Source: an uncultured Candidatus Saccharibacteria bacterium (GTDB lineage: Bacteria; Patescibacteriota; Saccharimonadia; Saccharimonadales; Saccharimonadaceae). Taken from it: DNA of 40,682 nucleotides. Made by a program: the position numbers and the translations under genes. Below the pieces are notes generated by a model. That model saw only the letters and a list, made by a program, of their open reading frames with translations. It ran no database searches and was not told the origin of the DNA. The DNA lies in the NCBI GenBank assembly GCA_947304335.1, contig CAMZAW010000003.1:1-40682 (forward strand), in the 5' to 3' direction. Shown in pieces: positions 26,947 through 35,753 of this stretch (position 1 is the first letter of the stretch; each line of letters starts with the position of its first letter).

Positions 26947-27333
26947 TTAGTTATTTACTGAAGCTTCCGGTACCAAGAATTTAATGAGAGCGGCCAGCAA
27001 AACGAAAGCAGCCACACCAAGTACGATTTCAAACAAACGCCTTTTGGCCTTACGGGTTTTTTCCTCATTTCCAGAGGCAGTCAAATACTGAATGCCCACA
27101 ATCACGATGCCAACAACGCCAAGCACACCGACACCAGCAGTCATAATATCAACTACGAGCACCAGCAAGTTCTTAATGCCACTACCTTCTTCCGTACAAG
27201 CTTCATCACCGTTCAAAATACTAGTTTGAACTTTTTTATCCTCACTACATGATGCCGCATAGGCTGGCCTGGCTACCAAAGCACCACCAACTACGGTTAC
27301 CGCTAATACTAAAGCCAATAAGATTTTTTTCAT
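26947..27333 (-). CDS. Small secreted two-TM protein, TrbC/VirB2 pilin-like
   Basis: Signal peptide, two hydrophobic helices (VVDIMTAGVGVLGVVGIVIVGIQYLTAS and FEIVLGVAAFVLLAALIKFLV). Confidence 0.55.
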   Translation of the reverse strand: MKKILLALVLAVTVVGGALVARPAYAASCSEDKKVQTSILNGDEACTEEGSGIKNLLVLVVDIMTAGVGVLGVVGIVIVGIQYLTASGNEEKTRKAKRRLFEIVLGVAAFVLLAALIKFLVPEASVNN

Positions 27334-27340
27334 ATTCCTC

Positions 27341-28315
27341 CTACTTTAAGTATTCGTGAAGTTTTTTAGTTTCCTTATTTTTGCGAAGCTTAGAAAGAGC
27401 CTTGGCTTCAATTTGGCGAATACGCTCACGCGTAACAGCAAATTCGTTACCAACTTCCTCAAGCGTGTGTGGACGACCACCGCCAATACCAAAACGCAGA
27501 CGGATAATCTTTTGTTCCCTATCAGTCAAAGTCGAGATAATCTCGGCAAGTTGTTCCTTCAAAATTTGGTTCGCAGCAGAATCTTCTGGCGAATCACGCT
27601 CTTCGTCTTCCACGAAATCACCAAGCACAGAATCTTCATCGTCACCTTCACGGCCAACGGAAGCATCAAGCGAAGCGATATCTTGTTTAATACGCATCAC
27701 GTAATCAATCTTCTCTGGCTCCATGTCGAGTTCTTTAGCAATTTCTTCGTTGGTCGGCTCGCGATTAAGTTCGGTAGTAAGTTTGCGAGTAGTACGAAGC
27801 ACCTTGTTAATAGTCTCAACCATGTGTACTGGAATACGAATCGTACGAGCTTGATCGGCAATAGCACGGGTGATAGCCTGGCGTACCCACCAAGTTGCAT
27901 AAGTCGAAAACTTAAAGCCTTTGTCTGGATCAAATTTTTCTACAGCACGAAGTAAACCGGTATTTCCCTCTTGAATAAGATCGAGAAAATCAAGACCACG
28001 ACCGCCGTAGCGTTTAGCAATTGAAACCACGAGACGCATGTTGGATTCCACCATTTTGTCTTTGGCTTTTTTATCACCCTTAACGATGCGTTGGGCAAGG
28101 TCGGCCTCTTCCTCTGGGGTAAGCAAAGGAATTTTACCGATTTCGCGAAGATAAAGGCGCACAGAGTCGTCTGCAAAAGCATCTACGTTCTCTGCCGTAA
28201 TGGCCAAATCTTCATCTGATAATTCTTCCTCATTCTCTAGATCGTCTGACTCAGGACCATCAAAATCCATCGCAAGATCGCGCATTTCGAGAATGTCATC
28301 TTTGTTTTCGTCCAT
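27341..28315 (-). CDS. rpoD: RNA polymerase primary sigma factor
   Basis: [96 protein letters not shown]. Confidence 0.96.
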   Translation of the reverse strand: MDENKDDILEMRDLAMDFDGPESDDLENEEELSDEDLAITAENVDAFADDSVRLYLREIGKIPLLTPEEEADLAQRIVKGDKKAKDKMVESNMRLVVSIAKRYGGRGLDFLDLIQEGNTGLLRAVEKFDPDKGFKFSTYATWWVRQAITRAIADQARTIRIPVHMVETINKVLRTTRKLTTELNREPTNEEIAKELDMEPEKIDYVMRIKQDIASLDASVGREGDDEDSVLGDFVEDEERDSPEDSAANQILKEQLAEIISTLTDREQKIIRLRFGIGGGRPHTLEEVGNEFAVTRERIRQIEAKALSKLRKNKETKKLHEYLK

Positions 28316-28330
28316 TGCAAATAAGTATAC

Positions 28331-29971
28331 CTAATTTTTCGAATTTTGCAAGTCGCGAATCTGGCGAATCACCTCTTCAAACTCGGCATCATTTTCGTCT
28401 AAAGCCTCAAGCTTCGCATTTAATTCTTCAATCTTTTGCTTGTTTTCTTCCGCCTGATAACGTTTTAGCAAACTTTTGGCTTCTTTCTCCAAATCTTCTG
28501 GCGACAAACTTACTTCATGTTCGCTATTAAAAATTAGTTCCAGCTCAGCCAGTTTGTCCTTATTCGTTGGGACTTCCAAAGGAATTTCCGTCGTAATATC
28601 GCCAAATGCTTTTAAAGCTAACAAGCTGTTTTCTAGGCGCTTCAAGTTGTCATTTTTTGCTTCGGTCTTTGGCTTCTTCAGATATTTATGCTTACTTGCC
28701 TGCGCTAATTTTTGTTCCAAACGCTCACCCTTCTCACGCAAAACCTCAACCTCGACACCAAGGCGCTTCGCTACCTTTTCTTCGTAGCTCGCACGTTCAA
28801 CTTCGTCCTTTACATAACTAAGAAGTTTCAAAGCCACATCCGAATATTTGCGCTTGTCTGGCGCCGAATTCAAATTCAAACTCTCTTCATACTTTTGAAG
28901 CAACCAATCCACAGCTGGCACGCGTTTTTGCACGGCCTGACGCCAGAGTTCTGGGTCTTTTTGAATCAATTCATCTGGATCTTTGGCGCCGTGATAATCC
29001 GAAATCACCGAAAGATCAATACCAAGATCGCCAGCCATCATAATCGCGCGCTCCGTGGCTTTTACACCCGCTTCATCGCCGTCATAAGCCAAACGAATAT
29101 CCGAGGTTAAGTTAGACAAAATCTTTAAATGCTGTTCGGTCATGGCGGTGCCAGAAGTTGCCACGGCTTCTTTTACGCCAGCTTGGTGTGACGAAATCAC
29201 GTCCATGTTCCCTTCTACGATCACCACAAAACCATTGCGACGAATTGACTCTTTGGCCTGATGCAAACCAAACACAAAACGCGATTTATTAAACAAAATC
29301 GTTTCCTGCGTGTTCAAATATTTTGGCTCGCCCTTGCCAATAATGCGCGCCGTAAAACCGATAATGTTGCCAGTGGTATCAATAAACGGCACCATCATAC
29401 GCGCCCTAAACATATCACCACCAAAGCGGTTCAAGAGCCCCGCCGCCTCGAGTTCCTTCTCAGAAAAACCGCGTTTAATCAGTACGTCTTTTAGCACATT
29501 ACCACCGCTTGGCGAATAGCCAATCTTAAACTCGGCCACCGTCTGACGATTCAAATTACGTTTATAAAAAACATACTCACAAACAGTTTTGTTCTTAGTC
29601 AGACACAGCTGATAATACTTGCAAGCTAAAACCAGTGCTTCGCGCGCACGGTTTTTGCGCTTAGTTACTTCGGCATCACCACCATGGTATTTTGAAAGAT
29701 CCACCCCAGCCTGCGCAGCCAGTTTTTCCATCGCCTCGCGAAACGAAATTCCCTCCACTTCCATCACAAAAGTAAAAATATCGCCACCCTTATTGGCGGA
29801 AAAATCATGCCAAATACCCTTTTCAGGAGAAACCATAAACGAAGGAGTTTTGTCCACGCCCCAAGGTGACCTACCTTTAAGGTTGCGGCCTGCTCTTTTT
29901 AACTCTATATACTGCCCCACCACATCTTCCACCGCCAGTCGAGATTTAATTTCCTCCTTCGCGTCGTTCAT
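28331..29971 (-). CDS. dnaG: DNA primase with degenerate N-terminal zinc-binding domain
   Basis: Start reset to MNDAKEEIKSRLAVEDVVGQY; TPSFMVSPEKGIWHDFSANKGGDIFTFVMEVEGISF; TOPRIM VIVEGNMDVI and RLAYDGDEAG. Confidence 0.94.
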   Translation of the reverse strand: MNDAKEEIKSRLAVEDVVGQYIELKRAGRNLKGRSPWGVDKTPSFMVSPEKGIWHDFSANKGGDIFTFVMEVEGISFREAMEKLAAQAGVDLSKYHGGDAEVTKRKNRAREALVLACKYYQLCLTKNKTVCEYVFYKRNLNRQTVAEFKIGYSPSGGNVLKDVLIKRGFSEKELEAAGLLNRFGGDMFRARMMVPFIDTTGNIIGFTARIIGKGEPKYLNTQETILFNKSRFVFGLHQAKESIRRNGFVVIVEGNMDVISSHQAGVKEAVATSGTAMTEQHLKILSNLTSDIRLAYDGDEAGVKATERAIMMAGDLGIDLSVISDYHGAKDPDELIQKDPELWRQAVQKRVPAVDWLLQKYEESLNLNSAPDKRKYSDVALKLLSYVKDEVERASYEEKVAKRLGVEVEVLREKGERLEQKLAQASKHKYLKKPKTEAKNDNLKRLENSLLALKAFGDITTEIPLEVPTNKDKLAELELIFNSEHEVSLSPEDLEKEAKSLLKRYQAEENKQKIEELNAKLEALDENDAEFEEVIRQIRDLQNSKN

Positions 29972-29987
29972 GCTATAATTATACCAT
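29972..29987. promoter_or_regulatory. Divergent overlapping -10 elements between dnaG and 29988 gene
   Basis: gctataattataccat: TATAAT on plus (29974..29979) and on minus (29983..29978). Confidence 0.7.
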
Positions 29988-30602
29988 ATGGACGGGCAAC
30001 AATATCTTAACCAAATCACGCCAACAGCGAAAAAAGACAACGGCATTTTAGGTATTTTCAAATCAAAAATCGGTATCCTTTTAATCGCTGGTGTTATCTT
30101 GACGCTCGCCATCATCATTATTGGCTCCGCCATGAAGCCTCAAACCACTGCTCCTGCTGATGCTAAAACTCAAACCTTCACCCTTAAAAACCAGTTCGAT
30201 GTCATTTCCAATTCCTTCAGCACTCACCAAAAGAATCTGCACTCCCCAACCCTTCGTAGCATCTCTGCCGAGGTTTCTAGAATTTTGTCAGATTCAAACA
30301 AAAAGTTTACTGATCAAATCACGACCGAGCTCACTTACACCGCAGCAAGCATCACCGACGATATCGTCGCTGTTAATAAATCCTACTACGCAACTCTCGA
30401 TAGCGCACTATTTGCCGAAGTCGGCGGCCCTTCCTATGACCGCGCCTTTGCCCGCAAAATGGCCATGGCCCTGAAACGTTTCATGGATGCAGAGCTTTCG
30501 ATTTACAACCTCTCCCAGAGTGACGACCTCAAAAACATTCTTTCCTCTTCCTACAATAGTTTATCTCCCCTCTACGTTCAACTTAATAATTATTCTGAGT
30601 AA
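29988..30602 (+). CDS. Hypothetical membrane-anchored protein, 204 aa
   Basis: N-terminal TM IGILLIAGVILTLAIIIIGSAM followed by helical ectodomain. Confidence 0.65.
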   Translation: MDGQQYLNQITPTAKKDNGILGIFKSKIGILLIAGVILTLAIIIIGSAMKPQTTAPADAKTQTFTLKNQFDVISNSFSTHQKNLHSPTLRSISAEVSRILSDSNKKFTDQITTELTYTAASITDDIVAVNKSYYATLDSALFAEVGGPSYDRAFARKMAMALKRFMDAELSIYNLSQSDDLKNILSSSYNSLSPLYVQLNNYSE

Positions 30603-30614
30603 AGAAAGGAACTT

Positions 30615-31085
30615 ATGTCAGAAGAAAAAACCAAGAAAAATCCAAAAGAGCTCATCAAGAAAGCTCGCGGTAAAAGCTCTGGCTTCCGCAAAGAGTTTAC
30701 CGACTTCATCAATCGTGGCAACGTCATGGATCTCGCTGTAGGTATCATCATTGGCTCCGCCTTTACCGCAATCGTCAACTCAATCGTAAATGACATCATC
30801 ATGCCACTTATCAGCCTCATCGGCGGTGGCTTCGATTTCACCACGCTCAGTGTCACTATTCCAAACTTCTTTGGCGGTGACGGTGGCGCTACTATCGCCT
30901 ACGGCAAGTTCATTCAAAACATTATTAACTTCCTTATTATCGCCCTCGTAATCTTCATTATCATCAAGGCGATCAACAAATTCCATCGCAAAAAGGATGA
31001 TACTCCAGCCGAGGAAGCTCCAAAGGAAGACGAAAACACCGTGCTTCTCCGCGAGATTCGCGACGCTTTGAAGAAGAAAAAATAA
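30615..31085 (+). CDS. mscL: Large-conductance mechanosensitive channel
   Basis: FTDFINRGNVMDLAVGIIIGSAFTAIVNSIVNDIIMPLISL; AGGAA SD. Confidence 0.93.
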   Translation: MSEEKTKKNPKELIKKARGKSSGFRKEFTDFINRGNVMDLAVGIIIGSAFTAIVNSIVNDIIMPLISLIGGGFDFTTLSVTIPNFFGGDGGATIAYGKFIQNIINFLIIALVIFIIIKAINKFHRKKDDTPAEEAPKEDENTVLLREIRDALKKKK

Positions 31086-31095
31086 TTCCAACAAA

Positions 31096-31121
31096 AAATA
31101 GCCCTTCGGGGCTATTTTTTA
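31096..31121. terminator. Terminator after mscL
   Basis: AAAATAGCCC-TTC-GGGGCTATTTTTT. Confidence 0.85.
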
Positions 31122-31436
31122 TGCCATATCTTTTGATAAATTGTAGCTTAGCCTAATCAAATCAGCCACTTCGTCATCATTTAGTTGGCCAGCATCTACG
31201 ATTTCGATACCACCGCGACCAAAATAGCGCGACTCCATTACACTCTCATACTTTTCACGCAGTAATTTAGCGAGCTTCACATCCGAGCGCATTTCAAAAG
31301 TATTCTTGTTGACCACAAGAAACACTGTGCCATTTACAGAATATAATTCCCTCTTTTCAGTACGCTCGCCGTTTTGTTTTTCTTCAACGGTCTTTTCAAA
31401 ATCGGCAATACCAGAAATTTTCTCTACTTCAATCAT
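31119..31436 (-). CDS. Hypothetical protein, 105 aa
   Basis: ATGA-type overlap with the upstream orn gene. Confidence 0.6.
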   Translation of the reverse strand: MIEVEKISGIADFEKTVEEKQNGERTEKRELYSVNGTVFLVVNKNTFEMRSDVKLAKLLREKYESVMESRYFGRGGIEIVDAGQLNDDEVADLIRLSYNLSKDMA

Positions 31437-31960
31437 TTTTTAATAAACCCTTTGTAGAATTTCAGTTCTTCAATCGAACCTTCAATATCATCGAGCGCGC
31501 GGTGCGCATCACGTTTTACGAATTTCTTATTTAAAGCGTTTTCAAAGAAAATCTTCCAGGCAGACACATCAAGCATGCGATAGTGCAAGCGGCTATTAAG
31601 CTTTGGCCATTCCCTCTCGATAAACTTTTGATCCTGGTGAATTGAATTGCCAGAAAGATAAATCTCATCACCAAAGTATTTGTCTAGAAATTCTAGTAGC
31701 TCTGCTTCAACAACTTTAGCTGGCTTGCCATCCTTATTTTGAGCAAACAAAGCATCGCGTGAGGCAGCGTTCTTCTCCCAGAACTCGCCCACCATGCGCT
31801 TCTTCATAAGCCTTGGCGATACTTTTACCACAGCTTCAAAACGTGCCACTTCGTTAAGGTCAAAGTCAGTAGCAATCGCAGCCACTTCCAGAATTTTATC
31901 CGTCACTGGCGAGAGACCAGTCATTTCTAAATCAATCCAAAGTAGTTTGGCTTTTTTCAT
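31433..31960 (-). CDS. orn: Oligoribonuclease
   Basis: LLWIDLEMTGLSPVTDKILEVAAIATD; YLSGNSIHQDQKFI; DAHRALDDIEGSIEEL. Confidence 0.93.
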   Translation of the reverse strand: MKKAKLLWIDLEMTGLSPVTDKILEVAAIATDFDLNEVARFEAVVKVSPRLMKKRMVGEFWEKNAASRDALFAQNKDGKPAKVVEAELLEFLDKYFGDEIYLSGNSIHQDQKFIEREWPKLNSRLHYRMLDVSAWKIFFENALNKKFVKRDAHRALDDIEGSIEELKFYKGFIKK

Positions 31961-33606
31961 TACATCTCCTCCGGGATTTGAATTCCCAAAATATTAAGAC
32001 CATGTTCCATTACGTTGAGGTATGCCCGAATGATTTGGGCGCGCTCGGCTTCGCGAGCATCACCAGCTACTGGACAATTTTCGTAAAAACGTGAGAATTC
32101 TTGTGCTAGCTCGTACAGAAAGTTGCACACTTTATGTGGTGCCATCTCTGTTACGGCCTCGTCTAGAACATCTTTATATTGAACAATTTTTTTACTCAGG
32201 GCACGCTCAAATGTATTTAGCTCACCATTTAGCTCGGCTTTTTTATCGCCAATTTTGCTGAGGATTTTCTTGGCCCTCACGCAGGAATACAGTAGATATG
32301 GACCAGAATTTCCGGTCATTTTGACAGATTCTTTTGGATCGAAAATAATATCGCCGCCCATTTTGTACTTCAAGAAAGCATACTTAGTAGCGCCAAGCAC
32401 CACTTTTTCGTCTTCCGAATCATATTCGTTCTTCAGCTCGTCGGTAATCAAGTTCAAGATATCTACTGCTTTCAGGAAGTTCCCTTTTCTTGATGACATC
32501 TTTACGTTACCAGGCAACTTTACGTTCCCGTGAGTAAGATGCGTGGTACGTGCCGGAAGCTCTGGATTCATTTCGCCAATCGAAGCGAGCACAATCTTCA
32601 TATAGTCGATAATGTCATTTGCGGTAATAATCACAGATTTATCAAAGTGGTAGTCATCCCACTTAGTGAAGATTAAACCAACGTCCTTAGCCTCGTAGGT
32701 TGGCAAGCCTTCCTGGTTGATAAACACACGAGTATGCAAATTAAGTTTGGTGTCGCCACGATAAACCACAGCGCCATCCGAAATCTCATAAACCCCAGCC
32801 GCAAGACCTTTTTTAACCTCGGCAAGACCGCGGCCAGCCACAGTGGATTCTGGATAATACTTATCGAATTTCACACCGATACGGTTATAAAAATCTTCAA
32901 AATATTGGTATGATAGTTCCCTACCACGCCAGTAAATATCAGCGAGCTCTGAACCGTGTAAATCATTTTCGGCAATCGTATAAATTTCTTTATTAATCTT
33001 AACGATTTCAGCCTTAGCCTCTTCATCTTCGTCATAAGCGGCAGTGCCTTCAATATATTTTTTCGCAATATCCTCGATAGTAAAATCCTTCATCCCGGAT
33101 TTCTGCAAAGCCCAAAGAGTTTTACCCACGTGCAAACCGACATCGCCACCGAAGTTAGCGCGAATCACCTTGGCCCCAGCATATTCAAACAAGCGGCTGA
33201 TTGCGTCGCCCACAATCGAAGTATAAAGATGGCCCACATGAAGCACCTTAAATGGGTTTGGATCGGAGAATTCGCAAATTACAGTTTTGCCAGAATATTC
33301 ACTACACGATATATTTTCGGCAAAATTATCAACAAAGCCCTCGATTTTAGCAGCAAAATATCCGTCCGATAAGATAAAGTTTAGAAAGCCTGGCCCCGCC
33401 ACCTCAACCTTAAACTCCGGCATTTCTGCCGCAATTTTCGTAGCAATTTCGCGCGGATTAGCATGCAAAATGCCACTTAGTTTCATCGCAACATTCGATG
33501 AAAAGTCCGCTTCTACGGTTTCTGGCGCCACAGTAACTTCAGGCTCAATATCGGCATCAAAAAGCTCTTTTATAACGTTTTTTATCTTTAAAACTAGTTC
33601 ATTCAT
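31960..33606 (-). CDS. argS: Arginyl-tRNA synthetase
   Basis: Start reset to MNELVLKIKN; EFSDPNPFKVLHVGHLYTSIVGDAISRLFEYAG; KMSSRKGNFLKAVDIL; C-terminal DALR domain. Confidence 0.93.
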   Translation of the reverse strand: MNELVLKIKNVIKELFDADIEPEVTVAPETVEADFSSNVAMKLSGILHANPREIATKIAAEMPEFKVEVAGPGFLNFILSDGYFAAKIEGFVDNFAENISCSEYSGKTVICEFSDPNPFKVLHVGHLYTSIVGDAISRLFEYAGAKVIRANFGGDVGLHVGKTLWALQKSGMKDFTIEDIAKKYIEGTAAYDEDEEAKAEIVKINKEIYTIAENDLHGSELADIYWRGRELSYQYFEDFYNRIGVKFDKYYPESTVAGRGLAEVKKGLAAGVYEISDGAVVYRGDTKLNLHTRVFINQEGLPTYEAKDVGLIFTKWDDYHFDKSVIITANDIIDYMKIVLASIGEMNPELPARTTHLTHGNVKLPGNVKMSSRKGNFLKAVDILNLITDELKNEYDSEDEKVVLGATKYAFLKYKMGGDIIFDPKESVKMTGNSGPYLLYSCVRAKKILSKIGDKKAELNGELNTFERALSKKIVQYKDVLDEAVTEMAPHKVCNFLYELAQEFSRFYENCPVAGDAREAERAQIIRAYLNVMEHGLNILGIQIPEEM

Positions 33607-33636
33607 TACTGTTATTTTACCACAAAACCGGTATTT

Positions 33637-33712
33637 TATGTTATAATAGAGTCTACCCACCAAAATCTAGCATTGTTATACCGCTAGATTTTGCGTTTTT
33701 ATGGGTAAAGTA
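33637..33712 (+). promoter_or_regulatory. Promoter plus structured leader upstream of nested small ORFs
   Basis: TATAAT, then TACCCA..[AAAATCTAGC ATTGTTATACC GCTAGATTTT]..TGGGTA nested helices. Confidence 0.55.
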
Positions 33713-33735
33713 CATATCAAGGAGGTGGCAGTCAA

Positions 33736-33939
33736 ATGCCAAGTAGTGCACGAAGGGTAGTGGATGTACCACAAAAATGTCGCGATGCGCCTGAGGATTC
33801 ATCAATTGAGAGCCTCGCAGCAAAAGTTACGAAAACACACGGAGAAGGAGAACAAGTATGGGTAAAATTAACAACAAAAGACGCGGCAACCAGATCAGCA
33901 GCAAGTGTCGGCTTCAGAGCAAGCACAGCATCAGAATGA
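33736..33939 (+). CDS. Small ORF 1 (67 aa), overlapping ORFs 2 and 3
   Basis: AAGGAGGT SD 9 nt before ATG; competing reading frames, so coding status is uncertain. Confidence 0.35.
   Translation: MPSSARRVVDVPQKCRDAPEDSSIESLAAKVTKTHGEGEQVWVKLTTKDAATRSAASVGFRASTASE
33764..33865 (+). CDS. Small ORF 2 (33 aa basic): MYHKNVAMRLRIHQLRASQQKLRKHTEKENKYG
   Basis: GAAGGG 6 nt before ATG; stop overlaps ATG of ORF 3 (ATGGGTAA). Confidence 0.35.
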   Translation: MYHKNVAMRLRIHQLRASQQKLRKHTEKENKYG

Positions 33940-33962
33940 AGGCACGTCGCCGCATCGCGTAA
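33858..33962 (+). CDS. Small ORF 3 (34 aa basic): MGKINNKRRGNQISSKCRLQSKHSIRMKARRRIA
   Basis: GGAGAAGGAG SD; terminator follows 16 nt after stop. Confidence 0.5.
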   Translation: MGKINNKRRGNQISSKCRLQSKHSIRMKARRRIA

Positions 33963-33977
33963 CTAAGCACGACCTCC

Positions 33978-34007
33978 AGGGCAGAGTCTAGTACTCTGCC
34001 CTATTTT
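33978..34007 (+). terminator. Terminator after the small ORF cluster
   Basis: AGGGCAGAGT-CTAGT-ACTCTGCCCT-ATTTT. Confidence 0.85.
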
Positions 34008-34009
34008 AA

Positions 34010-34038
34010 TTGACAAAGCACAAGGAATATGGTAAAAT
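34010..34038 (+). promoter_or_regulatory. Consensus promoter of the radical SAM gene
   Basis: TTGACA (34010..34015), 17 bp, TAAAAT (34033..34038). Confidence 0.85.
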
Positions 34039-34110
34039 AGTATAGATAGGCTGTAAATCTACAACTATAGCACTCCCCTGTAAAAGGGACACTTAAAAAG
34101 GAGGTATCGC

Positions 34111-35232
34111 ATGAAGCTTATCCGTATTAAGGAGGCGGATATTCACGTCACAACTGCGTGCAGTTCATGCTGTGAATACTGCTACGTTGATCAGCACGGC
34201 GAAGCCAGCCCAAGGAATCTCTTTAAGGGATACCATAAGGAAGGTGACATCGGAAGTCTAATGGATATCATCTCTTCCCTGCGCTTTAACGCCGGGATAG
34301 AAGACTTGGTGCTCGTAGGCGGCGATCCGTGTGTTCATAGCAACCTGGTCGAGTTATTGATTTTTGCAAAATCTCTCGGCCTCAACACGGTGGTCTTGTC
34401 CAACACCCACACCTACAGGAACAACGGCAACGTATATCGCATGTGCGACGTCGCGCCGTTTATCGACGAAGTCGACTTCACACTGCATGGGTGGGATGCC
34501 GAAAGCCACGACGCTTTCAACCACACGCCGGGTTCTTATGATCGGGCCATGAGGCAAATCAAGCTATTCATGGCATCCCGAGATGATAACCAAAGCGTAG
34601 GAATCGTTTTGAATATGGTTCCTAACACAATCGAACATCTCCGGGAAATCATGGAAGGAGCCATTAAACGGCTCGGCCTGAAGCCGGGACAGGACTTCTT
34701 CACAATTCAAAGAATCGCGCCTGTCGGAAAAGCCGCCATGGAGTGGGATCGCTGGAAGATTACGCCAGAGATGATGACTATCGCTTTCAACGTATTTGAC
34801 GAAATCAAGAGCAAATACGACATCGAAACGAAGGTTGCCATCGATGCGCTCCCTTGGTGCATTGTCCCGAAAAAGCATCACCACTACCTCGAGCCTCTCG
34901 AGGGTGGCTGCAACTGGGGCAAGCCCGGCGGAGTGTTGAGCGTCCTTCCAGACGGAAGACTACAGCGTTGCGCCCTGTGCGCAAATGATCTCGGCGTAAA
35001 CATCCTGGACATCCATAGTCCGGAAGAATTCACCGAGTTCATGCTGACAAACTCCGCCCTCGTCGCAACACGAAACAAAGAGCATCTAACGGAAAAATGC
35101 CTGAAGTGCTCATTGCTCAAAAAATGCGGCGGCGGATGCATTATCGCCAATACGGACGGAATCTCCTTCGGAGATCCGTATAAAACAAGCACGCCTCGGC
35201 AAGGCGTGGATTACCTCATCAAAGAAAGGTAG
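34111..35232 (+). CDS. Radical SAM protein with C-terminal SPASM-type Cys cluster
   Basis: CSSCCEYC (CxxxCxxC) near N-terminus; GGCNWGKPGGVLSVLPDGRLQRCALCAND...CLKCSLLKKCGGGC; AAGGAGGT SD. Confidence 0.92.
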   Translation: MKLIRIKEADIHVTTACSSCCEYCYVDQHGEASPRNLFKGYHKEGDIGSLMDIISSLRFNAGIEDLVLVGGDPCVHSNLVELLIFAKSLGLNTVVLSNTHTYRNNGNVYRMCDVAPFIDEVDFTLHGWDAESHDAFNHTPGSYDRAMRQIKLFMASRDDNQSVGIVLNMVPNTIEHLREIMEGAIKRLGLKPGQDFFTIQRIAPVGKAAMEWDRWKITPEMMTIAFNVFDEIKSKYDIETKVAIDALPWCIVPKKHHHYLEPLEGGCNWGKPGGVLSVLPDGRLQRCALCANDLGVNILDIHSPEEFTEFMLTNSALVATRNKEHLTEKCLKCSLLKKCGGGCIIANTDGISFGDPYKTSTPRQGVDYLIKER

Positions 35233-35252
35233 CTCCTCGGAGCTACCTTTTT
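35227..35252 (+). terminator. Terminator overlapping the rSAM stop codon
   Basis: GGTAGCTCC-TC-GGAGCTACC-TTTTT; the TAG stop lies inside the stem. Confidence 0.85.
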
Positions 35253-35259
35253 CACGCTC

Positions 35260-35664
35260 TTAAAACTTTTCTTCGTCTATTACGTCACCATCTTCAGAGT
35301 AAATCGTAGCATCTGCATCAGCAAGATAAAAAATCTTGAAATCTGGCGCATCCAGAGTATAACCAGCCGCTTCAGCCCATTCAAACTCAGAAAGAATAGC
35401 CTTTTTGGCTTCAATATTACCGCTATCATCAATCAAACTACAGTTAATCCGAATCCAGTTTTCCCCATTAAAAGCCACAATACAAACCTTATTATTGGCA
35501 GCAATCTGCTTTGCTACCTTCTTTTTGGCGTTAGTCATGACATAAATCTTGCCATCAAATAATACTGGATCACCAAATGGCCTACAGCTTGGCCTGTCGC
35601 CATCAATAGTAGAAACAAAATTAACCTGCGTTTTATTCTTTAAAAATTCAAAAGTTTTTTCCAT
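35260..35664 (-). CDS. Pyridoxamine 5'-phosphate oxidase-like flavin-binding protein
   Basis: VNFVSTIDGDRPSCRPFGDPVLFDGKIYVMTNAKKKVAKQI. Confidence 0.8.
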   Translation of the reverse strand: MEKTFEFLKNKTQVNFVSTIDGDRPSCRPFGDPVLFDGKIYVMTNAKKKVAKQIAANNKVCIVAFNGENWIRINCSLIDDSGNIEAKKAILSEFEWAEAAGYTLDAPDFKIFYLADADATIYSEDGDVIDEEKF

Positions 35665-35753
35665 AATAATCTCCTAGTGCACGATGCTTTATGAAGCCCG
35701 TACTTCATTACTATATCATAGTTAATATCACTATTTAATGATAGAATAAGGCC

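Noticed and set aside
29972-30133. N-terminal 54-aa extension of the dnaG ORF
   Set aside because: Would overlap the divergent gene at 29988 and place the promoter inside the CDS; MNDAKEEIKSRL aligns with normal DnaG N-termini.
30590-31094. Minus-strand ORFs (88 and 104 aa) antisense to mscL
   Set aside because: mscL has clear family motifs and SD; antisense frames have none.
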